64,000 bases of DNA from Sialis fuliginosa (Eukaryota > Arthropoda > Insecta > Megaloptera > Sialidae): contig OY540822.1 of assembly GCA_961205875.1 (NCBI GenBank), forward strand, positions 7,876,501 to 7,940,500. The letters are read 5' to 3'. A program made the translations under genes and the position numbers. This document shows positions 1-11,550 of this stretch, one piece after another. Below the pieces are notes generated by a model. The model worked only from the letters and a program-made list of their open reading frames with translations, was not told the DNA's origin and searched no databases. Position 1 is the first letter of the stretch; each line of letters starts with the position of its first letter.

Positions 1-76
1 GCCTTGGAAACAAATGCAATTAAATTCAAATTGTCAGATCGGTTATTCTAAAAATGTGTATTATATTATCGACATT
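1..76 (+). repeat. Fragment of the dispersed repeat also at 11865 and 59297
   Basis: Begins GCCTTGGAAACAAATGCAA and matches 59790-59860 closely in the same orientation. It is cut by the window edge on the left and by the foldback element starting at 77 on the right. Confidence 0.6.
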
Positions 77-363
77 GGCGAAACTTTAGTATCCGACGTA
101 CACACAGATTTCATATTTTTGTTTGTTGGCAATACATTATTTGGGTGTGCGCGCGCATATGATTTATGTTAGTGATTGAACGGTGGAATATATGCGACCG
201 TTAAAAGATTATAGTATAATAAAATAATATTATAATTATGTTATAGGTATTAATAAATTATGTTAATATAATTACTATATTATGTTTATCAACATAACTG
301 AATATTTTTTTTAGTATATTTAGTAATTTCATGTTCACACATGACACACCTAAAAAAATTTCT

Positions 364-908
364 TTTTAATTTGAATCTGTAGAATCGTGCCAAATTGACA
401 TATTAATAATTCAACTTATTTGTTAAATTATCAATTTTAATTTCTTAATAATAGCCGAAGGCGGTCTCGACAGTCTTCGAGCATTAGATAGTCTTAAAGA
501 TAATGGTGTAAGCATGGGCGCCGGCAGAATTTCTTTTAGGGGGGTGCATTTAGATATATAAGATGAAAGTATATACGAAAAGATAATTTTTGATGGAAGT
601 TAACATGAGTAAAAAAAAAAAAAAAGATCTTCAGTTTTTATATATATAAAATTTGAAACTGACACGACTAATTTTATTATTATTCATTTTTTTCCATTTT
701 GCTAGGGAGGTACAAATGTATTGAATTTTAAAATAACAATTGTATTTCTTAATTATTTCATAATGTGCACCTCCTTGCACCCCACTATCGGCGCCCATGG
801 GTGTAAGCTATATTTTAAAAAAAATGAAGTTTGTAGGATCGTGCCAAGCTGACATATTAACTATTCAACTTATTTGTTAAATTATCAATTTTAATTTCTT
901 AATAATAA
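364..908 (+). repeat. Dimer of a ~160-bp repeat unit, split by a hAT insertion
   Basis: The block GTAGAATCGTGCCAAATTGA at 379 recurs as GTAGGATCGTGCCAAGCTGA at 833. Subtracting the inserted element and one TSD gives a period of about 159 bp. The same unit occurs inverted at 3229-3440 and 58970-59190. Confidence 0.7.
513..799. mobile_element. Non-autonomous hAT-type element, 287 bp, TSD ggtgtaag
   Basis: Termini CATGGGCGCCG and CGGCGCCCATG are perfect inverted repeats. The flanking 8-mers at 505-512 and 800-807 are identical (ggtgtaag). The 8-bp duplication is characteristic of the hAT superfamily; family assignment is inferred from this and the CA..TG ends. It is inserted inside a ~160-bp repeat unit. 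Confidence 0.8.
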
Positions 909-1292
909 TATATATACATATATTCCACCGTTTGAACACCGTTTAATCACTAACATAAATCATATGCGCGCGCACACCCAAATAATGTATTGCCAACAAA
1001 CAAAAATATGAAATCTGTGTGTACGTCGGATACTAAAGTTTCGCCGCACCGTCTAATCCCCACCCACCACTGCAATTTTAAATGAAACAAAGCATATATA
1101 GTTCTTTTGAGAGCTTATTTTCCATTGAAATATTCGTTTAAAACAGAAGTGAACATTTTCCAGTTTGATACTGCCTTTACAAATAATTAATTAAAATAAA
1201 CATACGTATAAATATACGTTACGTCAATCACTTTACTTTGATGTACTCGTATTCCTTTGCATGTACTGTTAATTATAAAAATAAAAACTAAC

Positions 1293-4200
1293 CGGTAAAA
1301 TTCATAGTTTTCCCAGTAGCGTCGATTCCTTCTTTATATTTGAACCGGTAAGCAAATACATCTCGTTTTGATCTATTTGCAATTAGCTGTGTTTGAATAT
1401 AAAGCGGAGCATCATACTTGGCCTCAGAGAACAACTTCTGTAGCTGCTCTAACAGAGACAGTTTGTCGCTAGTGTACTCAGAACGTTTTATATAGTTCCA
1501 TTTAATTAACTCGGTTGTCAGACCATCATCCTGATTGGAAAAGCCATATTTTTCTTTTATATTAGGAATAGCCGTCGTGTATATATATTTTATTAAATGG
1601 GAGCTATTTTGCTGTGCCATATCTAACCATTGACCTAAAAGATTGGTATCAACTAGTTATTAAATGTTCACTATTTTTATTTTATTAAAAAGTATTGTAA
1701 CGTCGCTTTCTTCGAATTCCGGATTTGATCGAAATATTTATTTTGGCCTTCCCTAAATCCATTCTGACTATTTTTGCCAACTGAACAGCCAAAACCTAGT
1801 TGTGTCTACACCTCGTATTTCTTAAAACAATCACTAAACCGGAAACGGATGTTTACTCTTGTCAATTTTGAAAAAAAAATGCTTTAGATAAAATTTGTAG
1901 AGAATATTATTATCTATATAATTTATTTTGTATTAATTTTTGTTTTAGCTGTTATCAGTTCAAATTAGTATTGTTCACTTACTTAGTACAGCGTATAAGA
2001 AAGTCCTGTAGCACCCATGCGGTTTTACGAGTGTTCTCAATAAAAAGTTACGAAATTTTATTTCGAAAAGTTAGTTTTTTATAGAAAATTTTTCACAGTT
2101 ATAACCTATATTTTTGTTTAAGATGAAAGAATAAAAATCGGAAATAGATTTCAAGTGAGACGTTTGGCAACTCTGTTCCCTTCCCTTCAGGATTATTACC
2201 ATAAAAATGATTTTATGGTAATATTGATTGATTAATTTGAGGTATTTTATATATTTAATAACTCGATATCCTCAAATTTACTTTGATTCAGAAATTCTAT
2301 ATAGTGTGTAATATTTTTCATGTGTTAACTGATGTTAAAAATATTTACCTTCTACTGATTCTAAACTTGTAAGCCCAATTAGTATCGGCACGTTAGAAAA
2401 ATGACCATTTCTTAAAGACTGTGTAATATGCGAGGGTAAATATTGGTCAACTGGATTTAAAAACGAATCAGACACCGGCAGAACCAATTTAGTCCACAAA
2501 CCATTCTAAAATTCAACAATGTTAAATGTATATTAATAACTTGACTAAAGAAATCGATATTGTATATGTGGTTACTTTGTTTTATATACCACTAATAATG
2601 ATTGCCGCATTTTCCAGAGTTTGAAACAAATTTCCCAGGGGTGTTGAGATACTTTTAAGAAAAGCTCAAAGAAATCTATAAGTTAAATTTAACAGAAAAT
2701 ACTACATATACCCTAGCGATTTCAATATAATAATATAAAAACTTTGATATACAAAGTTTGGCAACTACTGATGCTAGATTAAAAAATACACACTTTATAT
2801 TGTTTTTCAAATGCTCGGAGTATTTCTTCTACGGTTTTTTTCCTAATACATTGCAGAGTGTCCATAGATGAAGGACTGAAACATCCGATACTTAAAGCGA
2901 TCGATTTAGATGCGTTTATAACTTCACTAGATGATTTCACCATGTTCCAAGGAGATAAAGCTGATCCTGACATTATAATAGCACCAGAAAACAAATCTAA
3001 AATTAACTTACGTTAAAAAAACATCAAATATTGCAAATGATACCAAAAATTTTGATTTTAAGGATCTGATTCAACATGAAACATTTTTTTATTCAAGGGA
3101 TTTTTTTTCTATTCAAAATAAAACGTTATAACAATTTTCAGACAAAAGTAAGTTTGAAGGGAACTTTATCATAATATTTATAATTTTTATGCTTTTTTTT
3201 AATGGTAACTTTATTATAATGAATAACTCAGCTTGGCGAGATCCTACAGATTCAATTTTTTTTTTAAATTTAAGCTTAAATTTAAATCTATTACTTGCCC
3301 TAAGAGCGTCGCGACCCCTTTCTTCCGATATTATAAAAAAATTAAAATAGATAAACCGATAACGTAACATTAAATTGAATAATTAATAATTCAGCTTGGT
3401 GCGATCCTACAGATTTAATTTTTTTTTTACAAAAAACTTTTGTTCGAAACATTATTTAAACAAAAGAAGAAGCTCAAATAAAAAAATATCATACTGTCCC
3501 CTTCAAGAGTTTTTTTTGTAAGCAGCAAAACTTCTGAAACAAAAATTCGTAACGTTTTATTTTGAACATCCGGTATATTTTAACCTTTTGTTCTTGGAGA
3601 AACTAAATGATAAGCAATACTAGCCGCTCCTGAAGAATGGCCCATTATAGTGACTTTTTTAGGGTCTCCTCCAAATTTCTCGATGTTTTCTTTAATCCAT
3701 ATCATTGCCATGTATTGGTCTAATATGGCAAGGTTTCCGCGGGCCTCATAAGTTCCCAGACAGAAAAAACCGAACACGTTTAAGCGATAGTTCGCTGTTA
3801 CGATTACAATTCCTTCGCTAGCTAAGTCCTGACCTGGAATTGGATGCATTGGGTTTGGCATCACGAAATCTTCACCGTCCAAGTATAATACTACAGGTAT
3901 TTTGTTCAGGTTGTTATTAGAACTCTATGAAATTAAGTTATCGTGTTAAATTTATATACAGTAGGTGCCGGTTAATAGAATGTACTCAATTTTTTAAATC
4001 ACGTCGTTGGTTATTATGATCGAAAAATTCAAATGTAATTTGATTTTTTTCCAATATTAGTGATTAATATATATATATACATAAGTACTTTACCAAACAA
4101 AAATTTGTACTCAAATATAATTTAAAAAACGTTTACTGAAAGAAATAATTTAATAAAGTACTATTAAATGTAATTGAGTACAATTACAGAAAGTAGGTAC

Positions 4201-4999
4201 CTAAGTTTCTACTTAAGTAATTGTACATTTTTTGTTCTTGTGCACAGTTTTGAAAACTTGTAGATGAATTTTGAGATCACAATAACTGAAATCATACGAA
4301 AATAAGTTTTACCGATGGTGTCCAAATGTTTAAAAATAAACAATTTTCATCTTGATTTTTAATCCCATTATTTGTTACTCCAATATCTGTTAAATGCGGA
4401 CAACTAGCACCGAAATTCGCAGCTAATAAAGTTTTATTCCAACCAGGATGTCTTGAAGGGGGCTAAAATAATATTAATGTTTAAAAAATACAGTAAACCC
4501 TCCATTTACGTAGTTCACTTAAACGCGGTTGATAAAGTTTTATATGTCCACTAATCTACTAGACACCGATTGTCACCACGCACATAAAATTTATATATTA
4601 TATAATATATTGTTATGATAGTTTAATGAATTAATTAATAATATGTAAAATATTTGAGAATACGAAATAGATATTTATTTTTCTATTTTCATGGAACCGA
4701 TCAATCGCGTAAATGGAAGGATTACTGTATAAGTTGAATAAATACCGCAAATCTTTTTATCCCAACAGGAGCAGCCGCATATGGGATTCCTAAATATGCA
4801 TATATAGGCGATTGTGAAGATTCTGGATATATTTTAACCTAAAAATATTTATTTATATATTTTATATACATATTTTTTATGAAACTATAGTTACCCCTAT
4901 TAAAACGCCTTGTCTTAGTTTTATAATTGGTTCTTGTGCATTCAAATCTCGGTTGAATAAAATAAAAATAAAAATAATGTTTTCATAATATAAATACAT
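1293..4999 (-). CDS. Secreted carboxylesterase-family protein, 5' seven exons, C-terminus off the window
   Basis: Alpha/beta-hydrolase of the type-B carboxylesterase family, predicted secreted. Seven minus-strand exons join in frame through GT-AG introns: 4895-4999, 4746-4838, 4313-4462, 3585-3924, 2794-2996, 2349-2505 and 1293-1634, giving about 463 residues of a usual 530-600. Residues 1-22 form a hydrophobic signal peptide. Then come YLGIPYAAAPVG (about 53-64), ENCLFLNIWTP (about 105-115), NYRLNVFGFF (about 161-170), GNLAILDQ (about 179-186) and the nucleophile elbow GHSSGAAS with Ser213. SMDTLQC fits a conserved disulfide segment, and the acid is probably Glu346 in IGLTSLES. The position of the oxyanion-hole HGGG reads DGED (132-135), so activity is uncertain; it could be a non-catalytic adhesion-type member. 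The last exon in the window ends at a donor (ACCG/GTTAGT), so the catalytic His exon must lie to the left. The intron 4839-4894 is only 56 bp. Confidence 0.9.
1823..2040. repeat. Dispersed repeat with ATCACTAAACCGGAAACGGA core
   Basis: Lies in the esterase intron 1635-2348. The core and the following AGAATATTATTATCTAT block, plus GTATAAGAAAGTCC, recur near 50878-51150, 52865-52995 (inverted) and 57529-57560. The type of element is unknown to me. Confidence 0.5.
3112..3566. mobile_element. Inverted-repeat element in an esterase intron
   Basis: TTCAAAATAAAACGTTA at 3112-3128 is matched by its inverse at 3550-3566. The element occupies most of the 588-bp intron between the nucleophile exon and the next one, and encloses a dimer of the ~160-bp repeat (3229-3440). 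Confidence 0.6.
3229..3440 (-). repeat. Dimer of the ~160-bp repeat unit (inverted)
   Basis: CAGCTTGGCGAGATCCTACAG at 3229 recurs as CAGCTTGGTGCGATCCTACAG at 3392, a period of 163 bp. It is the reverse complement of the unit at 379/833. Confidence 0.65.
4491..4727. mobile_element. TA-flanked MITE filling an esterase intron, 237 bp
   Basis: Termini CAGTAAACCCTCCATTTACG and CGTAAATGGAAGGATTACTG are near-perfect inverted repeats, flanked by TA on both sides (4489-4490, 4728-4729), as in pogo/Tc1-type elements. It lies in the 283-bp intron 4463-4745. Removing it and one TA leaves an intron of only 44 bp. Confidence 0.8.
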
Positions 5000-5907
5000 T
5001 TTAATAGCTTCCTTCTAGTAGAACACTTCTATTTTAAATACCTATGTAGTAAGTCCACTTAAGTGGTTTTTAAGTTATTCCAACACTCGAACACCAATTA
5101 TTATAAAATGTGAGAAAATATTTGCAGTTCTCATTTTTTTTTCGAATTTTATATTAAGTAAAATATTTAGATACTTTTTATTTTATTATTAATTTGGTAT
5201 TTTTATATCACAAAATTTATTTCACATGTAATATTTATTTGTTTATATTATGTTATATTGCAATGGATCAGACAGACTACGAAATTGTACTGATAATTGA
5301 CAACATATGACTGTCATACGGAAATAGTGTTTTTTGTTTGAATACAGGTAAACCGGAAGCTCCACACACAAACAGAATATATGTACTATATATGTAATAC
5401 ATGTATGTATGCGTGTATGTGTAATATAATTAATTCGACTTATGTATTAACGCAATTTAATTATATTCATATACAGTAAAATATTACTTGTGTTAGATAC
5501 GTTCCACAGAAACCCACGTATAAAAAATTATAATACATATATAATAGTTAAAATAAACCAAAAGTTTCATAAAAAATAATAAAAAACATAAAATAAGTTT
5601 GTTTTAAAATTTTTTAGACTTGATGATGAAAAAAAAAATTAATTTGACTTGCCCTTCTATAAAAAAGATTTAATAACAATAAAACGTTTACATATTTAAA
5701 TTTCTTTTTTGAGTTTTTACTTATTTTTAAATAATCAATGTACTTTTTATATAAATTTTATCATATATAAGGGAAAAATAAAGACCAAAAAATAGAAGGA
5801 TCCGGTTACCCCACTGATCTAAATAGTTATTGATCGATATTTCAAATCGATAACACTCACCTTCGGTATCAAAAACTATCTCTCCATGGTTACCGAACAG
5901 TTTGAGG
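5000..5907. other. Upstream flank of the esterase gene, AT-rich, no gene seen
   Basis: This should hold the esterase promoter on the minus strand, but I see no reliable TATA box or initiator. There is a short GT/TA simple repeat near 5385-5425 and runs of A/T. Confidence 0.5.
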
Positions 5908-6623
5908 CAGTAGCGTAGATAGGGGAGGTCAACGGGATCAATCCCCCCCCCCCATGAGTTTACGAAAATTATATGTTGATCAAAAGAATTTATAATACTA
6001 CACGAATTTAGTTGCCAGATTTCTAAAATGCTCCGGCGCGGGCGGGGCAGTCTCGGGAGGGTAATTTTTAGGTTCAGAATTTTTTAATTTTTATTTTTTA
6101 ACATACAAATAAATTCATCTACTAGTTATATACTTCTATATAAGTCCATGGAAGCATGGGAAGCAGCGCTTCCCTTACTTTATGGGTAAATTAATACAAA
6201 TCTGTGTTTTCAGTTAATAAATAATTTAAAAATATTATCAGAATATTCGTCTTTATGCGCAACTCAAACATTTTAATCAAAAATTGAATTTAATATTAAT
6301 TTACACGCTCAGTTATTAAACTATAATACGTCTACGTCTTATTTTCTTGTATTTTAGTCGATATTTGTATGACGAGTTGAAGTTCACTGCAGGAAATTTC
6401 ACTAAAAAATTTCAAAATTCGAAATTAATTTTTTTAAACGTTTTTTTTTATATTTTTTATTATACATACATGAAATGTACTGTATAATAAAGTATAGTAA
6501 TCATGAAAAAATAAAACTCGAGATTTTAACGGAATTACACGTATTGAGGGTCCCTGAACCAAAAATATGAGATTAAATACTAAGTCATATCCCCCCCATC
6601 GCAAAAAGCTATCTACGCCACTG
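5908..6623. mobile_element. Non-autonomous hAT-type element, 716 bp, TSD gtttgagg
   Basis: Ends CAGTAGCGTAGATAG and CTATCTACGCCACTG are inverted repeats. The flanking 8-mers at 5900-5907 and 6624-6631 are both gtttgagg. It contains a truncated relative (6140-6430) of the element at 53866-54513. No intact ORF. Confidence 0.85.
6140..6430 (+). repeat. Truncated copy of the 53866 hAT-type element
   Basis: Matches 53880-54150 nearly base for base (GTCCATGGAAGCA, then ACTTTATGGGTAAATTAATA, then GAGTTGAAGTTCACTGCAGG) but lacks the terminal repeats. It sits inside the element 5908-6623. Confidence 0.7.
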
Positions 6624-7213
6624 GTTTGAGGTAAACAAAGATATCTATTGTACCTGAAACCGAGGGTTATGTTAAACCGTGTATCAAATTTCATAATTGT
6701 ATCCCACATTGGGTTATCAAGATAATTAATCAAAACATAGTTTTTAAGATAATCTTGTGAGCAGATGGAGATGTAATTTATATATTACAATGAAATTATT
6801 TCTTCGATCAACTGTGAATTTTGATATTACTTTTTTGTTCTCTTTCAGAAGCTAAAAAAATTAAGATTTCGTAATATTTAAAATTTACTAGCAATTAAAT
6901 GAAATTTCGTGTTTTACTTTGTTTTATAAATTTCCATATTTCAACAGAAAGAATTTTTATAAGATAATATTACATTTTAATTATTTCTTCTTTCTTTCTC
7001 CATGAGTATTTTGCCGTAATTTGAGATGATATATTAAGAATCACTTATTTAATTTAATGTATTTTTGTAATTTTATTATATACTTTTCGAGGACTAATTC
7101 CTGAAATCTGAATCTAGTACTTTTTCTAATTATTTTTGTAATGATGCGTATTAGGAAAACCTAAACTAAACGTTCAAGAGGCATTATTACACAAACCAAC
7201 ATTATTTTTGCAG

Positions 7214-7279
7214 CCGACTCCTGAAGGTTTTTGGCGTGCTGAAATCGAATCTGTTCGCCAAATTGCTCAATTAGCTCAG
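7214..7279 (+). CDS. Candidate 66-bp internal exon, product unknown
   Basis: A good acceptor (ATTATTTTTGCAG) precedes and a donor (CTCAG/GTTATC) follows a 66-bp, phase-0 segment that is GC-richer than its surroundings. It encodes 22 residues beginning PTPEGFWRAEIESV and continuing RQIAQLAQ. I do not recognise the protein. The neighbouring esterase is on the other strand, so this would belong to a separate plus-strand gene whose other exons I cannot locate in the window. Confidence 0.45.
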
Positions 7280-7778
7280 GTTATCTTTCTTTCTTTTACT
7301 TTTCACTATACAATTTTTTCGCCGAGGTTTACTAGTTAGAACATAATAACAATTGTTACATTTCAGTGTAATTATAACCCATATTACATGTATATTAATT
7401 GGTAAAAATATTATATTTCAAACTGCTATATTGCGATGAAAAAAAATTACATAGAGATTTGTAACATGAACGAAAACTTAAAAAAAATGCCCGCTTGGTA
7501 ATATGTCTAAAATCGTCACTTTTGTAAAGAACCTGAACTAACTGATATTCAGTACGCCAAAAACTATCAATCTATCTATAATTTATGTATATTCTATTCA
7601 CTTTTCTAATATATTAAACCGTTTTGTTTTGGTGTATATTTTGTGTAAATTTCGTCAGAAAAAAACAATCGTCGTAGAGTTTTTTTTATTACAGATTAAA
7701 CTTATATCTCCGAATATGCGCTAGTACCTAATGTATTTATTTGGGTCTCTCAATAATTACTTATTTGACTACAAAGCA

Positions 7779-8564
7779 TATATGGCTGATTCTCAAAAAA
7801 AATCTAAATTGTTATCCTTTCTGATTTCTATAAAACGAGATCGTAAATTAAAGTTAAGGAGATTCTCTTATGAAACTACATCACTAGGTGTACCAAATTG
7901 TATATTAATTTTATTTCAGTTATTATAAATTGTAAAAATATATTAAAATTTATACCTCAAAAATCATTCCCTCACTGTGTCCCAACCACCAAATTTAAAT
8001 ACATTTCTAATTTGTTTCGAAAAGTTTTTTAGAATGTGTTTAATAACACTTTTTAATATTTATTCATTTATAACAATATTCGCTATTTAAAAATGTACAA
8101 CAGTAAGTAAAACACAAACAGAAAAAAAACAGAAAATAAATTTACAAGTATGTCCTTAAAAAACGAATCATTCCCTCACAATTTCTGTAACAGTGAAATT
8201 AGACCGTAATTTTAAATCTATCTGAATGCAGTGTTATTGTTTTTAATGTGGCAATACTGACATTAAAAAATAAATATGGCGAAATGGCTGTGAGTGTTGA
8301 AGTGTATTGTTGAAATTGTTTTAAAGTTCTATTATCCAAATTTATATTTTCGCTTGTCATTCCCTCACTTAGTTTCCTCACTTTTGAATTTTTGTTTTAA
8401 CCCCCTTAACCCCCTTTAAAGTAAAAAATATTGGGGACCACTATAACCATTCAGAAAATTACCCTATGTTTTATTATATTTACGAAAGAAATTGTACATT
8501 ATTAAAAAAAAAAAAACAATATAACAAAATCATTTTTTTACTTTTTTTGAGAATCAGCCATATA
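7779..8564. mobile_element. Inverted-repeat element, 786 bp, TA-rich ends
   Basis: TATATGGCTGATTCTCAAAA at 7779 is repeated inverted at 8543-8564. The ends are TATA, compatible with a TA target site. The interior carries three copies of TCATTCCCTCAC, about 190-205 bp apart (7964, 8168, 8357). Short ORFs inside are not convincing. Confidence 0.7.
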
Positions 8565-9403
8565 TTAGGTTATACATATATATATTGCGTATACAATAAA
8601 TATAAAGTCAACGAAGCGTAAATATCAAATAAATATTGTATAAAATTAGGTATTCACAAAATTGTATACATCAATTATCGCATTGTTTAAATGTCCAGGG
8701 TTCTGTGTGTGACCCTCACCAATAGATGTCAGCACAACTCTTACGCAAATTTATTATAATTCGTAATTAAAATGTGCATTATTCGACATACCATTTACAA
8801 ATGACTGACTTCTATTTATTACAACTATAGCTGTTTAACTTACATACATATACAGTGCATACATGTATGGGTGGTGTACAATTTAACTACGATACATGTG
8901 GAAATCAATGTTATTTTAGATGCATGCAAATATTTACTAACCTAAAATTCTTCGTGAAAATTTAATAACTTGATCCAAAATTATAAATATGTCAACCCAA
9001 TCAGGTTTTGATTTTTAAACACCAAAAGAAGTTATTAAAAATAATTCATAAATTATAGAAAATTTAAACCATTTGAAGACAATTCACGATTTACTTTTTT
9101 TTCATAATATCTGTTTTGGGTTTTGTCGCCAAACTTGAGGACAATCTCAAACTGATAGTACAAACAATTTTACCGTAATATTAATAGGTGAGCAAATATT
9201 TGTATGTCTCTGAAATAACATTGATTCCCCTATGTACATATGCATATATATATATTTACTGTACATCTTAACATGTAGTTTATATTTATATAAATAAATA
9301 ATATAATTAAATTAAAAAAATTAAAAATTCGTACAATCGATAACACTAAAATAAAATTACTTTAAAACAAGTATATAAAAATATTTTTGTATTATATTGG
9401 TAG
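8565..9403. other. AT-rich, no feature recognised
   Basis: No splice-flanked open frame or repeat pair was found here beyond short TA/GT simple sequence near 9235-9300. Confidence 0.5.
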
Positions 9404-9587
9404 CAGGGCCGTTACTACCGCCGGGGCAGTGCCTCGGGCCCCCCGAGAATAGGGAGGCCCCGCTGCAGCGTAAAAATAATAGGGGTCGGTAAAAAAGGTC
9501 TTCAATTTTTATATTTATATTTTGCATATAGAAGGCCCTTCGGTCACTTGCTGCCCCGGGGCCCCAGAGCCTCTAATTACGGCCCTG
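9404..9587. mobile_element. Short GC-rich hAT-type MITE, 184 bp
   Basis: Ends CAGGGCCGTTACTACCG and CTAATTACGGCCCTG form imperfect inverted repeats. Flanks attggtag (9396-9403) and gttggtag (9588-9595) match at 7 of 8 positions. Much GC-richer than its surroundings. Confidence 0.75.
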
Positions 9588-10737
9588 GTTGGTAGAACAC
9601 AAGAACTTGATATAATAAATAAAATGCGAAAATAAATTTATAATTTTTTTTTTAATTCCATGATATTCATTATTTAGTAAATTTTTTCAGCATCAAAATG
9701 CTTTTTCAAAAATGATTGTCACATTTTTTGATGCCGAGATATTCAAGTTTGAATGAAAAAATACCCTATTAAAAATAAACATGATCCCACAATATTGATA
9801 TAAAACATCTGAAAAAAATTATGAATATTCTTTAACAAGAAAGAAAAACTTTTTCCCTCTTACAATTTTTCTCAAAAATTAATTGTTTTTCGAAAAAAAA
9901 AATCCCAAAGAAAAACTTGTTATAAAAAGTACGGTCAAGTCCTAAACGTATACAAAAAATTCAAAATGCAATTTCTCAGCCAAATTAAAAGATTTTTACT
10001 GGAATCTTTGTTCACATAGAAGGTAATAAGTCTAATTTTCATATTCTTTGATAGAACTTAATTTCTGGATACATTTTAAACATTGGATCTATGATTAAAA
10101 AAAGGTTATTTTTACAGGGTCATTTAAATTCGAACATTCTTTTGTTTTTCGTATTTGAAGGGTTAAGTTAAAATTAAACATTTTCTAATTGCTACTAGAC
10201 AATAGGTGATTATTTAAGCTTTAATGTTATTTTTTTTTATTTTCTGTTCAACCAACATTAGGCCCTTTATGGTCGTTTAAAACTTTTTGGTACTTTTTTC
10301 ATTCAAACTCAAAAAATTATAAAACAAATTTGAAAAAGTGTTTTAAAGCTGACAAAATTTCCTATAAAACGGTTATCTTGAAATTTTAGAAAAAAAATTT
10401 AACATCCCCGTGGGCATCTTTCAAAATTGCAAAAAAAATCATTTTTTTTATTTTTTATTAAACCGCGACTTGGTCACAAAAATAAGTTTAATAACACAAA
10501 AATACCCCTAAATTCGAAAAGATGATAAAATTTCCTTCAATTTTCATATCCTATAAGTAAAAAACGGATCATATTTGACCTATCGGCATTACTTTAAAAA
10601 TGAGCAATTTTTTCGAAAAATAAAAGTGGTCCTTTAATTTTTTCCGTGAGTGTATAATGAAGATTTTAAAGTAATTAAACACGACCTATGTAAGTTTTTT
10701 ATAACGTATATGTGTGTGTTGTTTGTACGTAAAGCAT
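9588..10737. other. Low-complexity A/T-rich stretch, no gene
   Basis: Long A and T runs and no open frame of note. It may be decayed transposon sequence, but I found no second copy within the window. Confidence 0.45.
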
Positions 10738-10889
10738 TTAATATTTTTGTGTTGGAAAATGTAATACTGTCAACATATTTTTAGCTGCCTGATACTGATA
10801 ATCTCCAGTAGAAGCGTTAGTATGTTGTCCTGAATATTGAGTAGCAAGATTTAAAGGATTAGACACAATATGGAACACAAGTAAATTTA
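10738..10889 (-). CDS. Candidate 3'-terminal exon, product unknown
   Basis: A minus-strand open frame with a balanced codon pattern reads LATQYSGQHTNASTGDYQYQ, then AAKNMLTV, and stops at TAA (10738-10740). The Gln/Tyr/Ser/Thr-rich composition recalls a disordered tail of a regulatory protein. The upstream boundary is uncertain: the nearest AG near 10889 lacks a good pyrimidine tract. Chance is possible. Confidence 0.3.
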
Positions 10890-11453
10890 TTTGCTTCCCT
10901 TATACAACAAATTCCAATAAAAATATGTACACAACTGGTGTATATATTAATGTTATATACTTATAGATAAATGGTATATCAATAAAATACTATTTACTAA
11001 TAAGGTATCGATATTTTTTTGTGAAAAAAACATTTTAAATATGTGAAGAAATGTAATTGTACTTTTTCGATGATTTTTAGTTGAATTTTTTAGTTTTAAT
11101 ACCACGTAAGTAAATTTTAAGGACACGTTCGAGAGAGACAAAAACAATTAAATATTATAATATTATAGGATCATTTAATTAATAAAATATTATATTAACA
11201 GTTTTTGGTTACCCTTGAAAATTAACTTTTAGAAAAAAATTCACAGAAGTTCTAAAATATTTAAATGATTATAAAAAATATAGTAATAATAACAACATGT
11301 AAATGTTGATACTTTAAAATTTAAATAAGAATTCAGAATTTTCGTGTAACTTTAAATAATTTTTAAATCTGCAGAAGTTTATTGTAATAACTCAAAATTG
11401 TGAAAAATATTTTGAAGAAGATGTTTAAATATATTAATATTAAAATGAGGTCA

Positions 11454-11505
11454 AAAATATTCACGGGTCGAATTCGACCTTCGGGTCGCAGTTTGGGGAC
11501 CGCTG
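11454..11505. repeat. One end of a hAT-type element
   Basis: The segment ends GTTTGGGGACCGCTG, matching the hAT terminus type seen at both ends of 37109-37599. No partner end was found. Confidence 0.4.
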
Positions 11506-11550
11506 AAGCAGACTATGATAATTACATGTATACTTCAACGTTCGCCGTAG

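Larger units (their letters stand above)
77..1045. mobile_element. Foldback element with ~120-bp inverted arms enclosing a ~160-bp repeat dimer
   Basis: The arm at about 77-195 (starting GGCGAAACTTTAGTATCCGA) is the inverse of about 917-1045, with a 10-bp insertion in one arm. Between the arms lie two direct copies of a repeat unit (about 364-512 and 801-908) interrupted by a separate hAT-type element at 513-799. No coding capacity is seen. It sits downstream of the last visible esterase exon, in an intron or 3' flank. Confidence 0.7.
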
